From NCBI RefSeq assembly GCF_004340525.1, contig NZ_SLWX01000021.1:1-50350 (forward strand): DNA of 50,350 nucleotides, read 5' to 3'. This DNA is from Chromatocurvus halotolerans (GTDB lineage Bacteria > Pseudomonadota > Gammaproteobacteria > Pseudomonadales > Halieaceae). Below, piece by piece: positions 1 to 8,871 of this stretch. Under the pieces are notes generated by a model, which had not been told where the DNA came from, made no database searches, and saw nothing but the letters and a program-made list of their open reading frames with translations. How positions within the stretch are numbered: position 1 is the first letter of the stretch; each line of letters opens with the position of its first letter. The translations under genes and the position numbers were made by a program.

Positions 1-1
1 T

Positions 2-93
2 CGGTCACGATAAAACGGAATGGGCGGTCACGATCACCCGGAACAGGCGGTCACGATGAAACGGAATGAGTGGTCACGTTGGTCCGGAATACG
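2..93. repeat. Four tandem 23-bp repeats at insertion sequence end
   Basis: Four direct repeats with an exact 23-base period begin at 2, 25, 48 and 71. Each starts with GGTCACG after one base and carries CGGAA near position 15. They overlap the 3' end of the adjacent transposase gene. Repeated short sites at an element end are known as transposase-binding arrays in IS21-type elements, so this may be one end of such an element cut by the window edge. The assignment to a family is inference. Confidence 0.7.
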
Positions 94-444
94 CACCTGG
101 CGAGCCTCGCGCGGCGTCACCCGCGCCTCTGTCGTTCCCACATCGCCCAGTGAGTCCATGGCCTGCACCCGCCAGCGCTCCAACTCGCTGGGGTACAGTC
201 CCTTCTCCCGACACCAGGCTTTGCGTGACGCCTCGTCCAGGGCCGCTGTATGGATCACGGCTTCCAGGCGCGCTGGACCGGTCCAGATACGATCCTGTGC
301 ATCGGAAGGCGCTTCCGACCGCCATCGCTCCAGCGTATCTGCCCTGATGCCGAACTCCGCAGCGACGGCTGCCGGGGAAGCATTCTCTGGTGGTAACAAC
401 CGGGCGACTGCCCGAGCTTTGAATGTCTTACTGTAACGTGCCAT
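34..444 (-). CDS. Transposase, HTH_Tnp_1 (IS3 OrfA-like) type, possibly non-functional
   Basis: This 136-residue protein begins MARYSKTFKARAVARLLPP and continues with a helix-turn-helix (AAEFGIRADTLERWRSEA), the usual N-terminus of small DNA-binding transposase subunits of IS3-like elements. The start is ATG at 444 with GAGG six bases upstream. The second half (about residues 60-105) repeats a similar helix-turn-helix pattern (REKGLYPSELERWRVQAM). The last dozen residues are read out of the 23-bp repeats, so the natural C-terminus or frameshift into a catalytic subunit may be lost. No rve (DDE) catalytic domain is visible in the window. Function as a DNA-binding subunit is family knowledge; activity is doubtful. 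Confidence 0.65.
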   Translation of the reverse strand: MARYSKTFKARAVARLLPPENASPAAVAAEFGIRADTLERWRSEAPSDAQDRIWTGPARLEAVIHTAALDEASRKAWCREKGLYPSELERWRVQAMDSLGDVGTTEARVTPREARQVRIPDQRDHSFRFIVTACSG

Positions 445-911
445 GCGTCACCTCGTTGCCCTCTGCCTCCATTGTAAGGGAGGCGGCAACTATCTTGACG
501 CAGAGGGAGATGATCGAGGCGTCCGGGGCAAATGACCACTTGTGATACATTTGAGATGTTCGACGAAGTCGTCGTGGATATCGGCATGAGTGCCGGTCTT
601 ATCTTGAGACATTTGGGCGAATGCCGACGCGCGTTATTGCCCGGCCTTAGCGACTGCGTCGCACGCATACGGTCGTTAAACTAATGCGCGCACCCTCTCG
701 GCAGAGGCTCATCTACTGGTTTTGCCTACCACTGGCCGGCGGAAGCGGACCTTTAGATTAACAGCAGCGTGCGGTATTTTTCGAGCTAATAGTGCTGATT
801 GGAGGCAACCAAGCCTAGGGCGCACCCCGAAGCGCGCAAAGTAGGTTTACCTTCAATACTGCGAAACCGCAAGACAGACGATTGAAGATATAGAAGCCTC
901 GTTTCGTGCAA
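445..911. other. Gene-free stretch beside the insertion sequence
   Basis: No convincing gene is present. Immediately upstream of the transposase start are nested inverted repeats: GCCTCC (465-470) pairs with GGAGGC (479-484), flanked by TTGCC and GGCAA; CCCTCTGC (459-466) pairs with GCAGAGGG (500-507). These could be part of the element's end or its promoter region. The rest shows no recognisable feature. Confidence 0.4.
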
Positions 912-1075
912 ACCCACCTCTTTTTTTACCCACCTCATTTAATCGCTAACCCACTTCACTCCGTTTCGCCACCATTTCTCAGCCTAGCTCGTCGAAACCG
1001 GCCTAGAGTACGGCTTTGCTTTACCAACTTGTTTTTCGTTACCAACTAGTTTTTCCCCGTTACCAACTTGTTTAG
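912..1075. repeat. Short degenerate repeat array downstream of gcvP
   Basis: Two sets of short direct repeats lie in the 3' flank of gcvP. ACCCACCTC or a one-base variant occurs at 912, 928 and 949. TTACCAACTTGTTT or a close variant occurs at 1021, 1039 and 1060. Spacing is 16-21 bases in both sets, and both sets share an ACC-ACT/CT core followed by a T-rich spacer. I do not recognise the element. It could be a degenerate array of protein-binding sites or decayed repeat DNA. Confidence 0.5.
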
Positions 1076-3979
1076 TCATCTACATTCCGCGGGCGTCTCC
1101 CGGTACAGCGAGATATCCGGGCAACTGCAGATGAGGTGCCGGTCGCCGTGCACGTTGTCGACCCGATTCACGCTCGGCCAGAATTTCTGCAGTCGCTGCG
1201 AGGGCGCCGGGAATACCGCGAGTTCACGGCTGTAGGGATGGTGCCACTCACCCACCAGATCACCCTGCGTGTGTGGTGCATTGACCAGGGGGTTGTCGTC
1301 CCGCGGCCACTCGCCTGCGACTATGCGATCGACTTCCTGACGGATACCCACCATGGCGTCGATGAAGCGATCGACCTCCACGAGTGACTCCGACTCGGTA
1401 GGCTCGATCATGAGCGTGCCCGGCACGGGAAAGGACATGGTCGGTGCGTGGAAGCCGTAGTCCATCAGGCGCTTTGCCACGTCTTCCTCGGTCACGCCGG
1501 CCTCGCTCTTCAAGGGACGCAGATCGATGATGCACTCGTGCGCAACCAGGCCGTTCTTGCCGCGGTACAGCACCTTGTAGTGCGGTGCCAGTTTCGCCGC
1601 AATGTAGTTCGCCGACAGGATGGCCACCATCGTCGACCGCCGCAGGCCGTCCGGTCCCAGCATGCGGTTATACATCCAGGTGATCGGCAGAATGCCCGCG
1701 GAACCGAAGGGTGCAGCAGCCACGGCGCCGTTGTCGCTCTCCTCGAGCGGACTACCGGGCAGGAAGGGAGCGAGATGCGCGCGAACGCCGATCGGACCCA
1801 TGCCCGGACCGCCGCCGCCGTGCGGGATGGCGAAGGTCTTGTGCAGGTTGAGGTGCGAGACATCGGCGCCGATGTGGCCGGGGCGGGCCAGGCCGACCAT
1901 TGCGTTGAGGTTGGCACCGTCGAGGTACACTTGGCCCCCGTGCCCGTGGACGATGTCGCACAGTGCCTGCACGCCCTCCTCGTACACGCCGTGGGTGGAG
2001 GGATAGGTGATCATGCACGCCGCCAGCGTGTCGCCGGCGGTATCTGCCTTGCTTCGCAGATCGTCCAGATCCACGTTACCGTTGTCATCACAGTCGACAA
2101 TCACCACCTTCATGCCCATCATCGCCGCCGAAGCCGGGTTGGTGCCGTGGGCCGAGGCCGGAATCAGGCAGACCTTGCGCTGGCTGTCGCCGCGTGAGGC
2201 GTGGTAGCGGGAAATCGCGAGCAATCCTGCGTACTCGCCCTGGGCACCGGAGTTCGGCTGCATGGAGACCGCGTCATATCCCGTGATGTCGGCCAGGTCG
2301 CGCTCAAGGTCCGCAAGCAGCTGCGCATACCCCTGCGCCTGCGAGATCGGCGCATAGGGGTGCAGATTGGCAAACTCCGGCCAGCTGACCGGCAGCATTT
2401 CCGCAGTCGCGTTCAGCTTCATGGTGCAGGAGCCCAGGGGAATCATGCCGTGGACCAGTGAGTAGTCCTTCGCTTCCAGCCGCCGGATATAGCGCGTGAT
2501 CTCGGCTTCCGAGCGGTAGAGGGAGAATACCGGATGGGTGAGGATGGCATCGCGGCGACGCAGGCCCGCAGACAGTGACGCATCCTCGCCCCCGGTGATC
2601 ACCGCGTCCAGGGCATCGGTCGCCAGCCCGTGGTCATCCCCCAGCACCAGCGTGAACAGGCTTTCGACATCCGCCACCGTGCAGGTCTCGTCAAAGCTCA
2701 CGCCGTAGCTGCCATCAGCGAAAGCGCGCAGGTTGTAGCCCGCGGCCTCGGCGCGGGCGCCAAGATCGGCATCGGCCTCGAAAACCACGGTATCGAAAAA
2801 GCGCGGCGGCGTCTCCACGCCCTTCTCCTGAAGTCCACGGGCAAAGATGGCCGCTAGCCGGTGCACACGCTCGGCAATGATTTTCAGGCCCCGGGGGCCG
2901 TGATAAACCGCGTAGAACGCTGCCAGATTGGCCAGCAGGGCCTGCGCCGTGCAGATGTTGGAGGTGGCGCGCTCGCGTCGGATATGCTGTTCCCGGGTCT
3001 GCATGGCCATGCGCAGTGCCGTTTCGCCGCGACTGTCCACCGATACGCCGATAATCCGTCCTGGCAGCATGCGCTTGAGCGGCTCCCGTGCCGCGAAGAA
3101 TGCCGCGTGCGGACCGCCGTAGCCCATCGGCACCCCAAAGCGCTGGGCGGACCCGAGCACAATGTCGGCACCCATGTCACCGGGGGAGCGGAGCAACACC
3201 AGCGCCAGCAGGTCACTAGCGACCGCCACCATGGCCCCACGCTGCTTCGCCAGCGTGATCAGTGACTCCAGGTCCCCGATCTCGCCGCGCGTGTCAGGGT
3301 AGGAGAACAGTGCGCCGAAAGGTTCGTACTGCTCGATCCTTGCCGCCTCATCGACAACCAGTTCGATACCGAAGCCCGCGGCGCGGGTGCGCAGCACCGA
3401 CAACGTCTGTGGATGGCAGCGCGCGTCGGCGAAAAACTGTTTGGGGCCGCTGCCCTTTGCCGAGCGCAGGCACACGGCCATGGCCTCCGCGGCGGCAGTG
3501 GCTTCATCCAGCAGCGAGGCATTCGCCAGCTCCATTCCCGTCAGATCCATGACCATCTGCTGGAAATTCAGCAGGCTCTCCAGCCGTCCCTGGGCAATTT
3601 CTGGCTGGTAAGGCGTGTAGGCGGTATACCAGGCGGGATTCTCCAGCACGTTGCGCTGCACCACCGGGGGCATGACCGTGCCGTAGTAGCCCTGCCCGAT
3701 CAGTGAACGCTTGAGCGTGTTTTTCTGCGCAATTGATCGCAGCGCTGCCAGTGCCTGCTGTTCGGAAAGTGCTGCGGGCACAGCCAGGGGCCCTGCCTGG
3801 CGAATCGCCGCCGGCAGTGTGCGCTCGACCAGCGCGTCCAGAGAATCACAGCCGAGGGTCGACAGCATGTGATCGACGTCCGCGTCCGCGGGTCCGATAT
3901 GCCTGTCACTGAAGGCCGGCTCGACGAGCTGTCCCAGGGGCTGAGTTTCGATCGGATGTTGAGCTGATGTTGAAGGCAT
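1076..3979 (-). CDS. gcvP: Glycine dehydrogenase (decarboxylating), P-protein
   Basis: This is the PLP-dependent P-protein of the glycine cleavage system. It decarboxylates glycine and passes the aminomethyl group to the lipoyl arm of the H-protein. The chosen ATG at 3979 gives 967 residues, normal for the fused bacterial form; an upstream TTG (4015) would add 12 residues but is less likely. The N-terminus has the family motif FSDRHIGP. The first half carries [15 protein letters not shown], the second half the PLP-lysine motif [15 protein letters not shown] near residue 710, and the end is the usual [16 protein letters not shown] palindrome about 50 bases upstream matches one before gcvT. The gene is divergent from the HTH/cupin regulator. 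gcvH is not in the window, so the H-protein must come from elsewhere. Confidence 0.97.
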   Translation of the reverse strand: MPSTSAQHPIETQPLGQLVEPAFSDRHIGPADADVDHMLSTLGCDSLDALVERTLPAAIRQAGPLAVPAALSEQQALAALRSIAQKNTLKRSLIGQGYYGTVMPPVVQRNVLENPAWYTAYTPYQPEIAQGRLESLLNFQQMVMDLTGMELANASLLDEATAAAEAMAVCLRSAKGSGPKQFFADARCHPQTLSVLRTRAAGFGIELVVDEAARIEQYEPFGALFSYPDTRGEIGDLESLITLAKQRGAMVAVASDLLALVLLRSPGDMGADIVLGSAQRFGVPMGYGGPHAAFFAAREPLKRMLPGRIIGVSVDSRGETALRMAMQTREQHIRRERATSNICTAQALLANLAAFYAVYHGPRGLKIIAERVHRLAAIFARGLQEKGVETPPRFFDTVVFEADADLGARAEAAGYNLRAFADGSYGVSFDETCTVADVESLFTLVLGDDHGLATDALDAVITGGEDASLSAGLRRRDAILTHPVFSLYRSEAEITRYIRRLEAKDYSLVHGMIPLGSCTMKLNATAEMLPVSWPEFANLHPYAPISQAQGYAQLLADLERDLADITGYDAVSMQPNSGAQGEYAGLLAISRYHASRGDSQRKVCLIPASAHGTNPASAAMMGMKVVIVDCDDNGNVDLDDLRSKADTAGDTLAACMITYPSTHGVYEEGVQALCDIVHGHGGQVYLDGANLNAMVGLARPGHIGADVSHLNLHKTFAIPHGGGGPGMGPIGVRAHLAPFLPGSPLEESDNGAVAAAPFGSAGILPITWMYNRMLGPDGLRRSTMVAILSANYIAAKLAPHYKVLYRGKNGLVAHECIIDLRPLKSEAGVTEEDVAKRLMDYGFHAPTMSFPVPGTLMIEPTESESLVEVDRFIDAMVGIRQEVDRIVAGEWPRDDNPLVNAPHTQGDLVGEWHHPYSRELAVFPAPSQRLQKFWPSVNRVDNVHGDRHLICSCPDISLYRETPAECR

Positions 3980-4028
3980 GGCATGTCTCACGCTGGCAGA
4001 ATCCTGAAGGAGCAAAGGCTAGCAACAG

Positions 4029-4046
4029 TGTTTCCTATAGGCAACA
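4029..4046. promoter_or_regulatory. Palindromic operator candidate upstream of gcvP
   Basis: TGTTTCC-TATA-GGCAACA is an inverted repeat with one mismatch (C for A in the right arm). It lies between gcvP and the divergent HTH/cupin regulator, 50 bases before the gcvP ATG. A better copy of the same palindrome occurs at 4819-4840 in front of gcvT. Shared occurrence beside both glycine-cleavage genes makes it a good candidate binding site for the regulator encoded between them. This is inference from position and symmetry. Confidence 0.65.
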
Positions 4047-4152
4047 AAATCGTCAAAAAGGGAATTTTTTGCGAAGTCCCTGTGATACGGTTAATCTTCC
4101 ACAGCAGATGTCTGGCCGCTGTTATCCCCCCCAAGCAGGCAACAGGAACGGC

Positions 4153-4791
4153 ATGAACGAGGAACCCCGCTTTCTGCGGGATGAAAAGCTGAAGACTCCC
4201 CGCATCACGCGACGCAGCGCTACCGAGGCGACCCTGCAGCCGCTGCAGCTGGGCAAGCGGGTCCGCGCGATACGCCTCAGCCAGAAACTCACGCTCGAAG
4301 AAGCGAGCCAGCGCACCGGCGTTGCCCGCTCCACGTTATCGAAGATAGAAAACGAGCTGATATCACCGACCTTCACCATTGTGCAGAAGCTCGTGCATGG
4401 GCTCGGCATCGACATTCCGCAGCTGTTCAGCCAGCCCCGCGCCGGCGCCACGCCTGGCGGACGGCGCGATATCACCCGCCGCGGCGCCGGCAAGCCGCAC
4501 CCTACGCCAACCTACGCCCACGAGCTGCTGGCCACCGAACTCACCCAGAAGAAGATGGTGCCCTTTCGCACCGAGGTGCATGCGCGCGACTTTGCCGAAT
4601 ACCCCGAGTGGATACGGCATGAAGGGGAGGAGTTTCTGTTTGTGCTCAGCGGGACCCTTCTGCTGTACACCGAGTTCTACGAACCCGTGGAACTGCAGGA
4701 GGGCGACAGCGCCTACTATGACTGCACCATGGGCCACGCCCTCGTTTCCACCAGCGCCCGGGACGCCGAGGTGCTCTGGGTGACGGCCTAG
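4153..4791 (+). CDS. XRE-family HTH transcriptional regulator with C-terminal cupin
   Basis: This 212-residue protein, from ATG 4153, has a helix-turn-helix at about residues 33-90 (LGKRVRAIRLSQKLTLEEAS, then VARSTLSKIENE). A cupin_2 domain follows at about 140-210 (HEGEEFLFVLSGTLLLY, ELQEGDSAYYDC). This architecture is known for regulators that sense small amino or carboxylic metabolites with the cupin. The reading frame is open farther upstream, but those residues are not cupin/XRE-like and CAGGAA precedes this ATG. The gene lies between gcvP (divergent) and gcvT (same strand), and each of those has a matching palindrome in front. I infer that it controls glycine cleavage, possibly in response to glycine or another one-carbon intermediate. 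The ligand and sign of control cannot be read from sequence. Confidence 0.88.
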   Translation: MNEEPRFLRDEKLKTPRITRRSATEATLQPLQLGKRVRAIRLSQKLTLEEASQRTGVARSTLSKIENELISPTFTIVQKLVHGLGIDIPQLFSQPRAGATPGGRRDITRRGAGKPHPTPTYAHELLATELTQKKMVPFRTEVHARDFAEYPEWIRHEGEEFLFVLSGTLLLYTEFYEPVELQEGDSAYYDCTMGHALVSTSARDAEVLWVTA

Positions 4792-4818
4792 ACGCGGCCG
4801 CAGGCGGCGGCCTGCCCC

Positions 4819-4840
4819 GTTGTTTCCTATTGGAAACAAC
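4819..4840. promoter_or_regulatory. Perfect palindromic operator candidate upstream of gcvT
   Basis: Nine-base arms GTTGTTTCC and GGAAACAAC flank the spacer TATT with no mismatch. The site lies 82 bases before the gcvT start. A promoter-like pair overlaps it: TTGGAA (4830-4835) and CATCAT (4853-4858), 17 bases apart and each matching 4 of 6 consensus bases. Binding here would therefore cover the -35 region. It matches the palindrome at 4029-4046 before gcvP. The promoter assignment is weak; the palindrome itself is clear. Confidence 0.72.
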
Positions 4841-4921
4841 AAGGGGCTGAGGCATCATGTAGAGAGAGAATCCTGGCCGGCAGCGGCCGCCTGACCACGA
4901 CTTCAATCCGGGAGAGACACC

Positions 4922-6049
4922 GTGACCGATACCCAACAGACTCTGCTGCACACGCCACTCGCTGACCTGCACCGGGAATGCGGCGCCAGGATGACGCCCT
5001 TCGCCGGTTACGAGATGCCGCTGCAGTTCGCACTCGGCGTCAAGCGCGAGCACCTGCACACGCGCGAGCATGCCGGCCTGTTTGACGTGTCGCACATGGG
5101 TCAGCTGATGCTGCGCGGCGTCGACGCCGACCGGGCTCTTGAGGCCCTCATCCCGTCCGATATCGTCGGCCTCGCCGAGGGCCGCCAGCGCTATGGCCTT
5201 CTTACCAATGCCGACGGCGGCATTATCGACGACCTGATGATCGCGCGGCACAGCGAGGGGCTTTTCCTGGTGGTGAACGCCGCACGCAAGGCGGTGGATA
5301 TCGCGCACCTGCGTGAACATCTGCCAACGGGTGTCAGCCTGGAGTGTCTCGAGGATCGCGCGCTTCTCGCGCTCCAGGGTCCCGCCGCGGAGGCGGTGCT
5401 GACCCGGCTGCAGCCCGCCGCGGCTGACATGCGCTTCATGGACAGCCAGACGCTGGAGATTGCCGGCATCGAGTGCATCGTGTCCCGCAGCGGCTACACC
5501 GGCGAGGACGGCTACGAGCTGTCGATACCGGCGGACAGGGCGGAGGCACTGGCCAGACAGCTTCTCGATTTCCCCGAGGTGGAACCGATCGGACTCGGGG
5601 CGCGCAACTCACTGCGTCTGGAGGCAGGTCTCTGCCTGTATGGCAATGACATCGACATGAGTACCACACCGCTGGAGGCGGGCCTGAAGTGGGCCATCTC
5701 CCCTGCCCGGCGCCCGGGCGGAGCGCGGGCCGGCGGCTACGTCGGCGAGAACGTGATCGCGCAGCAGCTGGAGACGGGCAGCTGGTCGCGACAGCGCGTT
5801 GGACTGCTGGGCGAAGGACGAGCCCCGGTGCGCGAGGAAGCGCCTCTCTTCAGCGACGCCGATGCCCCCGCAGGCGCCGTCACCAGCGGCGTTTTCGGGC
5901 CCAGCGTTGATGGCCCGGTCGCCATGGGCTATGTCGACAAGGCGCTCGCCAAAGCGGGCACCACGGTATTCGCCGAGGTTCGCGGCAAGCGCCTGCCCAT
6001 GACGGTTACGCGCATGCCGTTTTTCACGCCGGGCTACAAGCGCGGCTGA
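4922..6049 (+). CDS. gcvT: Aminomethyltransferase, glycine cleavage T-protein
   Basis: The T-protein takes the aminomethyl group from the H-protein, releases ammonia and makes 5,10-methylene-tetrahydrofolate. At 375 residues it is full length. It starts GTG at 4922 with GGGAGAG just upstream. Family motifs are visible: TPFAGYEMPLQF at the N-terminus, FDVSHMGQ near residue 60, SRSGYTGEDGYELSIP near 190, LGARNSLRLEAGLCLYGND near 225, and the C-terminal GCV_T_C barrel ending in FFTPGYKRG. It follows the regulator by 130 bases, and that gap holds a perfect palindrome. It does not sit next to gcvH, unlike the common gcvT-gcvH-gcvP order. It converges with the EEP hydrolase gene, leaving only about 20 bases between their stops. 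Confidence 0.97.
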   Translation: MTDTQQTLLHTPLADLHRECGARMTPFAGYEMPLQFALGVKREHLHTREHAGLFDVSHMGQLMLRGVDADRALEALIPSDIVGLAEGRQRYGLLTNADGGIIDDLMIARHSEGLFLVVNAARKAVDIAHLREHLPTGVSLECLEDRALLALQGPAAEAVLTRLQPAAADMRFMDSQTLEIAGIECIVSRSGYTGEDGYELSIPADRAEALARQLLDFPEVEPIGLGARNSLRLEAGLCLYGNDIDMSTTPLEAGLKWAISPARRPGGARAGGYVGENVIAQQLETGSWSRQRVGLLGEGRAPVREEAPLFSDADAPAGAVTSGVFGPSVDGPVAMGYVDKALAKAGTTVFAEVRGKRLPMTVTRMPFFTPGYKRG

Positions 6050-6070
6050 CGGCACTTCGCTGGCGAACCG

Positions 6071-7285
6071 CTACTCTGGCAGGGGTTCGAGTACCAGATC
6101 GACCCAGACCAGTCGGTGATCCGAGGAGGCCGCGCGGGATTCCACCAGCGTCCGGCCCGGCTCTCCCGGACCGGGCCAGTAAACGCCGCTGTCGGTAACC
6201 GACCCGCCGGCACGGGAAGGCAGCACGTAGTCGGCGCGCAGTCCCCAGCTCGCGGTATGCGACCCTGCATGTCGATTGCCGGGAGACGCCGCGGCGCCGG
6301 CGGCGCTGGTGGGCGGTGCATCGTCATTGACTTTCGAGTGCGCCACCAGTGACCGGATTGCCCCCTGCCGGGCATCGCCCTCCACCGGTGAGGCATTCAG
6401 GTCTCCGAGAATGACGAATCGCTCGCCTCTCAGGCCACCGCGCCCGCCCGCGTCGTCGACAATGTATGCGGCCTGTTCACCACCGCTGATGTAGTCCACC
6501 CAGAAGCGGATCTCATCGTGGTTGCGCCGTCCATTGCGGTCCTCGGGGCCATCAAAGCCAGGCGGCGTCGGATGGCTGGCCAGCAGGTGCAGCCGCCGGC
6601 CGCCAATGTCGACCGCGACATCCCAGTGCGACTTGGACGACAGACGGAATATGTCCTGCACGTCGGCGTCGTACCACGGCTCGCCCTCCGGGGTCTGCAT
6701 CGACTGCATGAGATTGTCGGGCATGTCCCGCCAGAGGAAATGGCGAAAGGTGCGGGCCGCCTCGGTCAGCAGCGGATAACGGCTCAGTATCAGCATGCCG
6801 TACTGACCGGGGTAGAGGCCGTAGCCAAAGGCGTCCTGGCCACTGCCGTCACTCCTGCCATCGCGATTCAGGTCATGGCCGGAAGGGACTCCGGTATTCA
6901 CCGGTGCCGTATAGAAATAGGGGTATTCCAGGGGCTGCTGCCCATTCTGCCCCCGGGCCAGATAACGGCGAAGGAAGGGCAGCACGGCCGCCTCGGGCTG
7001 TTCAAAGTAATCGAACTCGTTAAGCAGAACGATATCGGGGCGCACGCGCTGCAGGATTTCGGCGATGCCGCGTATCTGAGGGTGAGCACCGTCGGCGAGT
7101 CGCTCCGCCAGCTCCCGGCCGCTGGGCACGGCATCCCGGGGCAGGTAATTACCGGCTTCCATGCTGACGTTGAAGGTGGCGATTCGAACAGACACGGTCT
7201 CTTCCTCCAGCGCGGACGTGAAACTGCCGATGAGCAGCAGTACGGGAAGGCTGAGTGTCGCGCAGACTGTCGCTCTGGTGTGCAT
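6071..7285 (-). CDS. Secreted endonuclease/exonuclease/phosphatase (EEP) family protein
   Basis: This 404-residue protein has a signal peptide (MHTRATVCATLSLPVLLLIG). The fold's motifs follow: IRIATFN-like VRIATFNVSMEAG near the start of the mature protein, DIVLLNEFDY (metal-binding Glu), HLLASHPTPPG, FVILGDLNASP (Asp/Asn of the active site), and the terminal SDHRLVWVDL (catalytic Asp-His). Such enzymes hydrolyse phosphodiester or phosphomonoester bonds. The substrate here is unknown; nuclease and phospholipase-type activities are both possible. The ATG at 7285 has GGGAG eight bases upstream. Only 19 bases separate it from the upstream histidine kinase, so it may be the last gene of the long minus-strand array. 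Confidence 0.85.
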   Translation of the reverse strand: MHTRATVCATLSLPVLLLIGSFTSALEEETVSVRIATFNVSMEAGNYLPRDAVPSGRELAERLADGAHPQIRGIAEILQRVRPDIVLLNEFDYFEQPEAAVLPFLRRYLARGQNGQQPLEYPYFYTAPVNTGVPSGHDLNRDGRSDGSGQDAFGYGLYPGQYGMLILSRYPLLTEAARTFRHFLWRDMPDNLMQSMQTPEGEPWYDADVQDIFRLSSKSHWDVAVDIGGRRLHLLASHPTPPGFDGPEDRNGRRNHDEIRFWVDYISGGEQAAYIVDDAGGRGGLRGERFVILGDLNASPVEGDARQGAIRSLVAHSKVNDDAPPTSAAGAAASPGNRHAGSHTASWGLRADYVLPSRAGGSVTDSGVYWPGPGEPGRTLVESRAASSDHRLVWVDLVLEPLPE

Positions 7286-7304
7286 GGGAAGACTCCCACC
7301 TGAC

Positions 7305-8843
7305 CTAGGAATTTGACGCCGTCTCTGCCCTGATCTGTGGCAGATACAGGGTAACGACGGTACCCGCACCCTGCGTTGAAGCCAGGTTCACGTGCCCGCC
7401 TGACTGACGGACAAAGCCGTGTACCATGCTGAGTCCCAGCCCCGTTCCCTTGCCCACGGGCTTGGTTGTGAAAAAGGGCTCGAAGGCTCTCCCGAGATCC
7501 TCCTGCGGCATGCCGCACCCCGTGTCGGCGACGGACAGAAACACATACGCGCCCGCACTGACAGAGGGTTCATCGGGAATCTGGCTCCCGTCGAGAACAC
7601 AATTACCGGTGGTTATCCTCAGCTGGCCGCCATCAGGCATGGCGTCGCGGGCGTTGATTGCGAGGTTCAGCAGCGCCGAATCGAGTTTCGCCGCATCCAC
7701 AAAGGTCTGCGCGAGGTTTCCCGCCAGATCAAAAGACAGGTCGATATTTGCAGCGAGAACCCGCTGCAGCAGCGGCTGCAGGGCACGAATCCTCGCATTG
7801 ATATCCAGTGCGGCTGGCTGCAGGGTCTGTCGTCGCGAGAACGCCAGCAGGCTGTCGACCAGGTCACTGGCGCGCACGGCGGCTGCCGAGGTCATGTCGA
7901 CCATTGCGCGCAGTGGATCGTCCGCCAGCGCTTCTGCCAGCAGATCCGTATTACCGATAATCACGGTCAGGAGGTTGTTGAAGTCATGGGCGATGCCGCC
8001 GGTCAGCTGCCCTATCGCCTCCAGCTTTTCGGCCTGCTCCATTCGCTGGGCGAGCTCCCTGCGCTCGGTGACATCCTGCACATAGACGGCAAAACCCTCG
8101 GGAACCGGATAGGACGTGACGCACAGCCAGGCGCCGGTGTCGGGATGATACTCAGTAAACGCCGCGCGCTCCCCGGCGTAGAGTGCTTTCTTGAAGGCCA
8201 CGCCAAACGCGGTGTCAGCAGTACCGGGGAAGCAGGACCATGCATGGCGGCCCATCACACCGGACACCGTTGAGCCCACCAGCCGGGCAAACGCCGAGTT
8301 GGCGTAGGTGACAACAAACTGGCGGTTCAGCGTGACGAACGCATCCTTCATGTTTTCCAGCGTGCGATGCAGCCGCTGCTGCAGTTGCTGCGCATCCTCG
8401 AAGGTCCCCGCGTCAACGCCACAGGCCGCGCTGCCCTCGACTCGCAGCGAGATGGCCTCCCGCAATACAGCCACCTCACGACGCGCATCGACCAAAGGTG
8501 TAACGTTACGCGCCAGAACAAGCTCCGCCCGGATTCCCTCGTACTCGATGACTTCCGAGGTGATGTCGACGGTGATCAGTTCCCCATCGCTGCGCCGGTG
8601 GAGCCAGAAGCCGGCCTCGTCCAGACCCTGAGTCACGCCGCGAACATTCGCTTCCAGCAGTGGAATATCAGCTGCGGGCCGTATGTCCCGCAAGGTCATA
8701 CGCTGAAATTCATCGTGACTGTAGCCGTAGATACGCACGGCGGCGTCGTTCACCAATAGGAAGCGCAGGGAATCCAGCGCATAAATCCACATCGGGTCGG
8801 GATGACGCATGAAGAGCAGCTGGGCCTGCTGCAGACCTGTCAT
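7305..8843 (-). CDS. PAS-domain sensor histidine kinase, soluble, no receiver partner nearby
   Basis: From ATG 8843 the protein has 512 residues. Two PAS-like domains (about 10-115 and 160-260) precede a dimerisation/H-box GIAHDFNNLLTVI with the phospho-acceptor His near residue 286. The catalytic domain shows an N-box NLAINARDAM, G1 DTGCGM, F-box FEPFFTTK and G2 GTGLGLSM. The H-box type HDFNNLL is that of PAS-linked kinases that often work with CheY-like receivers. No transmembrane segment is seen, so sensing is probably cytoplasmic. No receiver or response regulator is encoded in the window, making it an orphan. Its place behind the FHA and phosphatase genes suggests it belongs to the electron-transfer locus. 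A TTG at 8900 would overlap the FHA gene and is the alternative start. Confidence 0.9.
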   Translation of the reverse strand: MTGLQQAQLLFMRHPDPMWIYALDSLRFLLVNDAAVRIYGYSHDEFQRMTLRDIRPAADIPLLEANVRGVTQGLDEAGFWLHRRSDGELITVDITSEVIEYEGIRAELVLARNVTPLVDARREVAVLREAISLRVEGSAACGVDAGTFEDAQQLQQRLHRTLENMKDAFVTLNRQFVVTYANSAFARLVGSTVSGVMGRHAWSCFPGTADTAFGVAFKKALYAGERAAFTEYHPDTGAWLCVTSYPVPEGFAVYVQDVTERRELAQRMEQAEKLEAIGQLTGGIAHDFNNLLTVIIGNTDLLAEALADDPLRAMVDMTSAAAVRASDLVDSLLAFSRRQTLQPAALDINARIRALQPLLQRVLAANIDLSFDLAGNLAQTFVDAAKLDSALLNLAINARDAMPDGGQLRITTGNCVLDGSQIPDEPSVSAGAYVFLSVADTGCGMPQEDLGRAFEPFFTTKPVGKGTGLGLSMVHGFVRQSGGHVNLASTQGAGTVVTLYLPQIRAETASNS

Positions 8844-8871
8844 CGGGATGGGGAGCGCAAGACCCGGCGAG

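Noticed and set aside
2-93. 23-bp repeats as a CRISPR array
   Set aside because: Units are directly tandem with no spacers, and they lie at an insertion-sequence end.
4792-4921. Glycine riboswitch before gcvT
   Set aside because: No aptamer-like conserved pairings seen in 130 bases; the leader is occupied by the palindrome and a promoter candidate.
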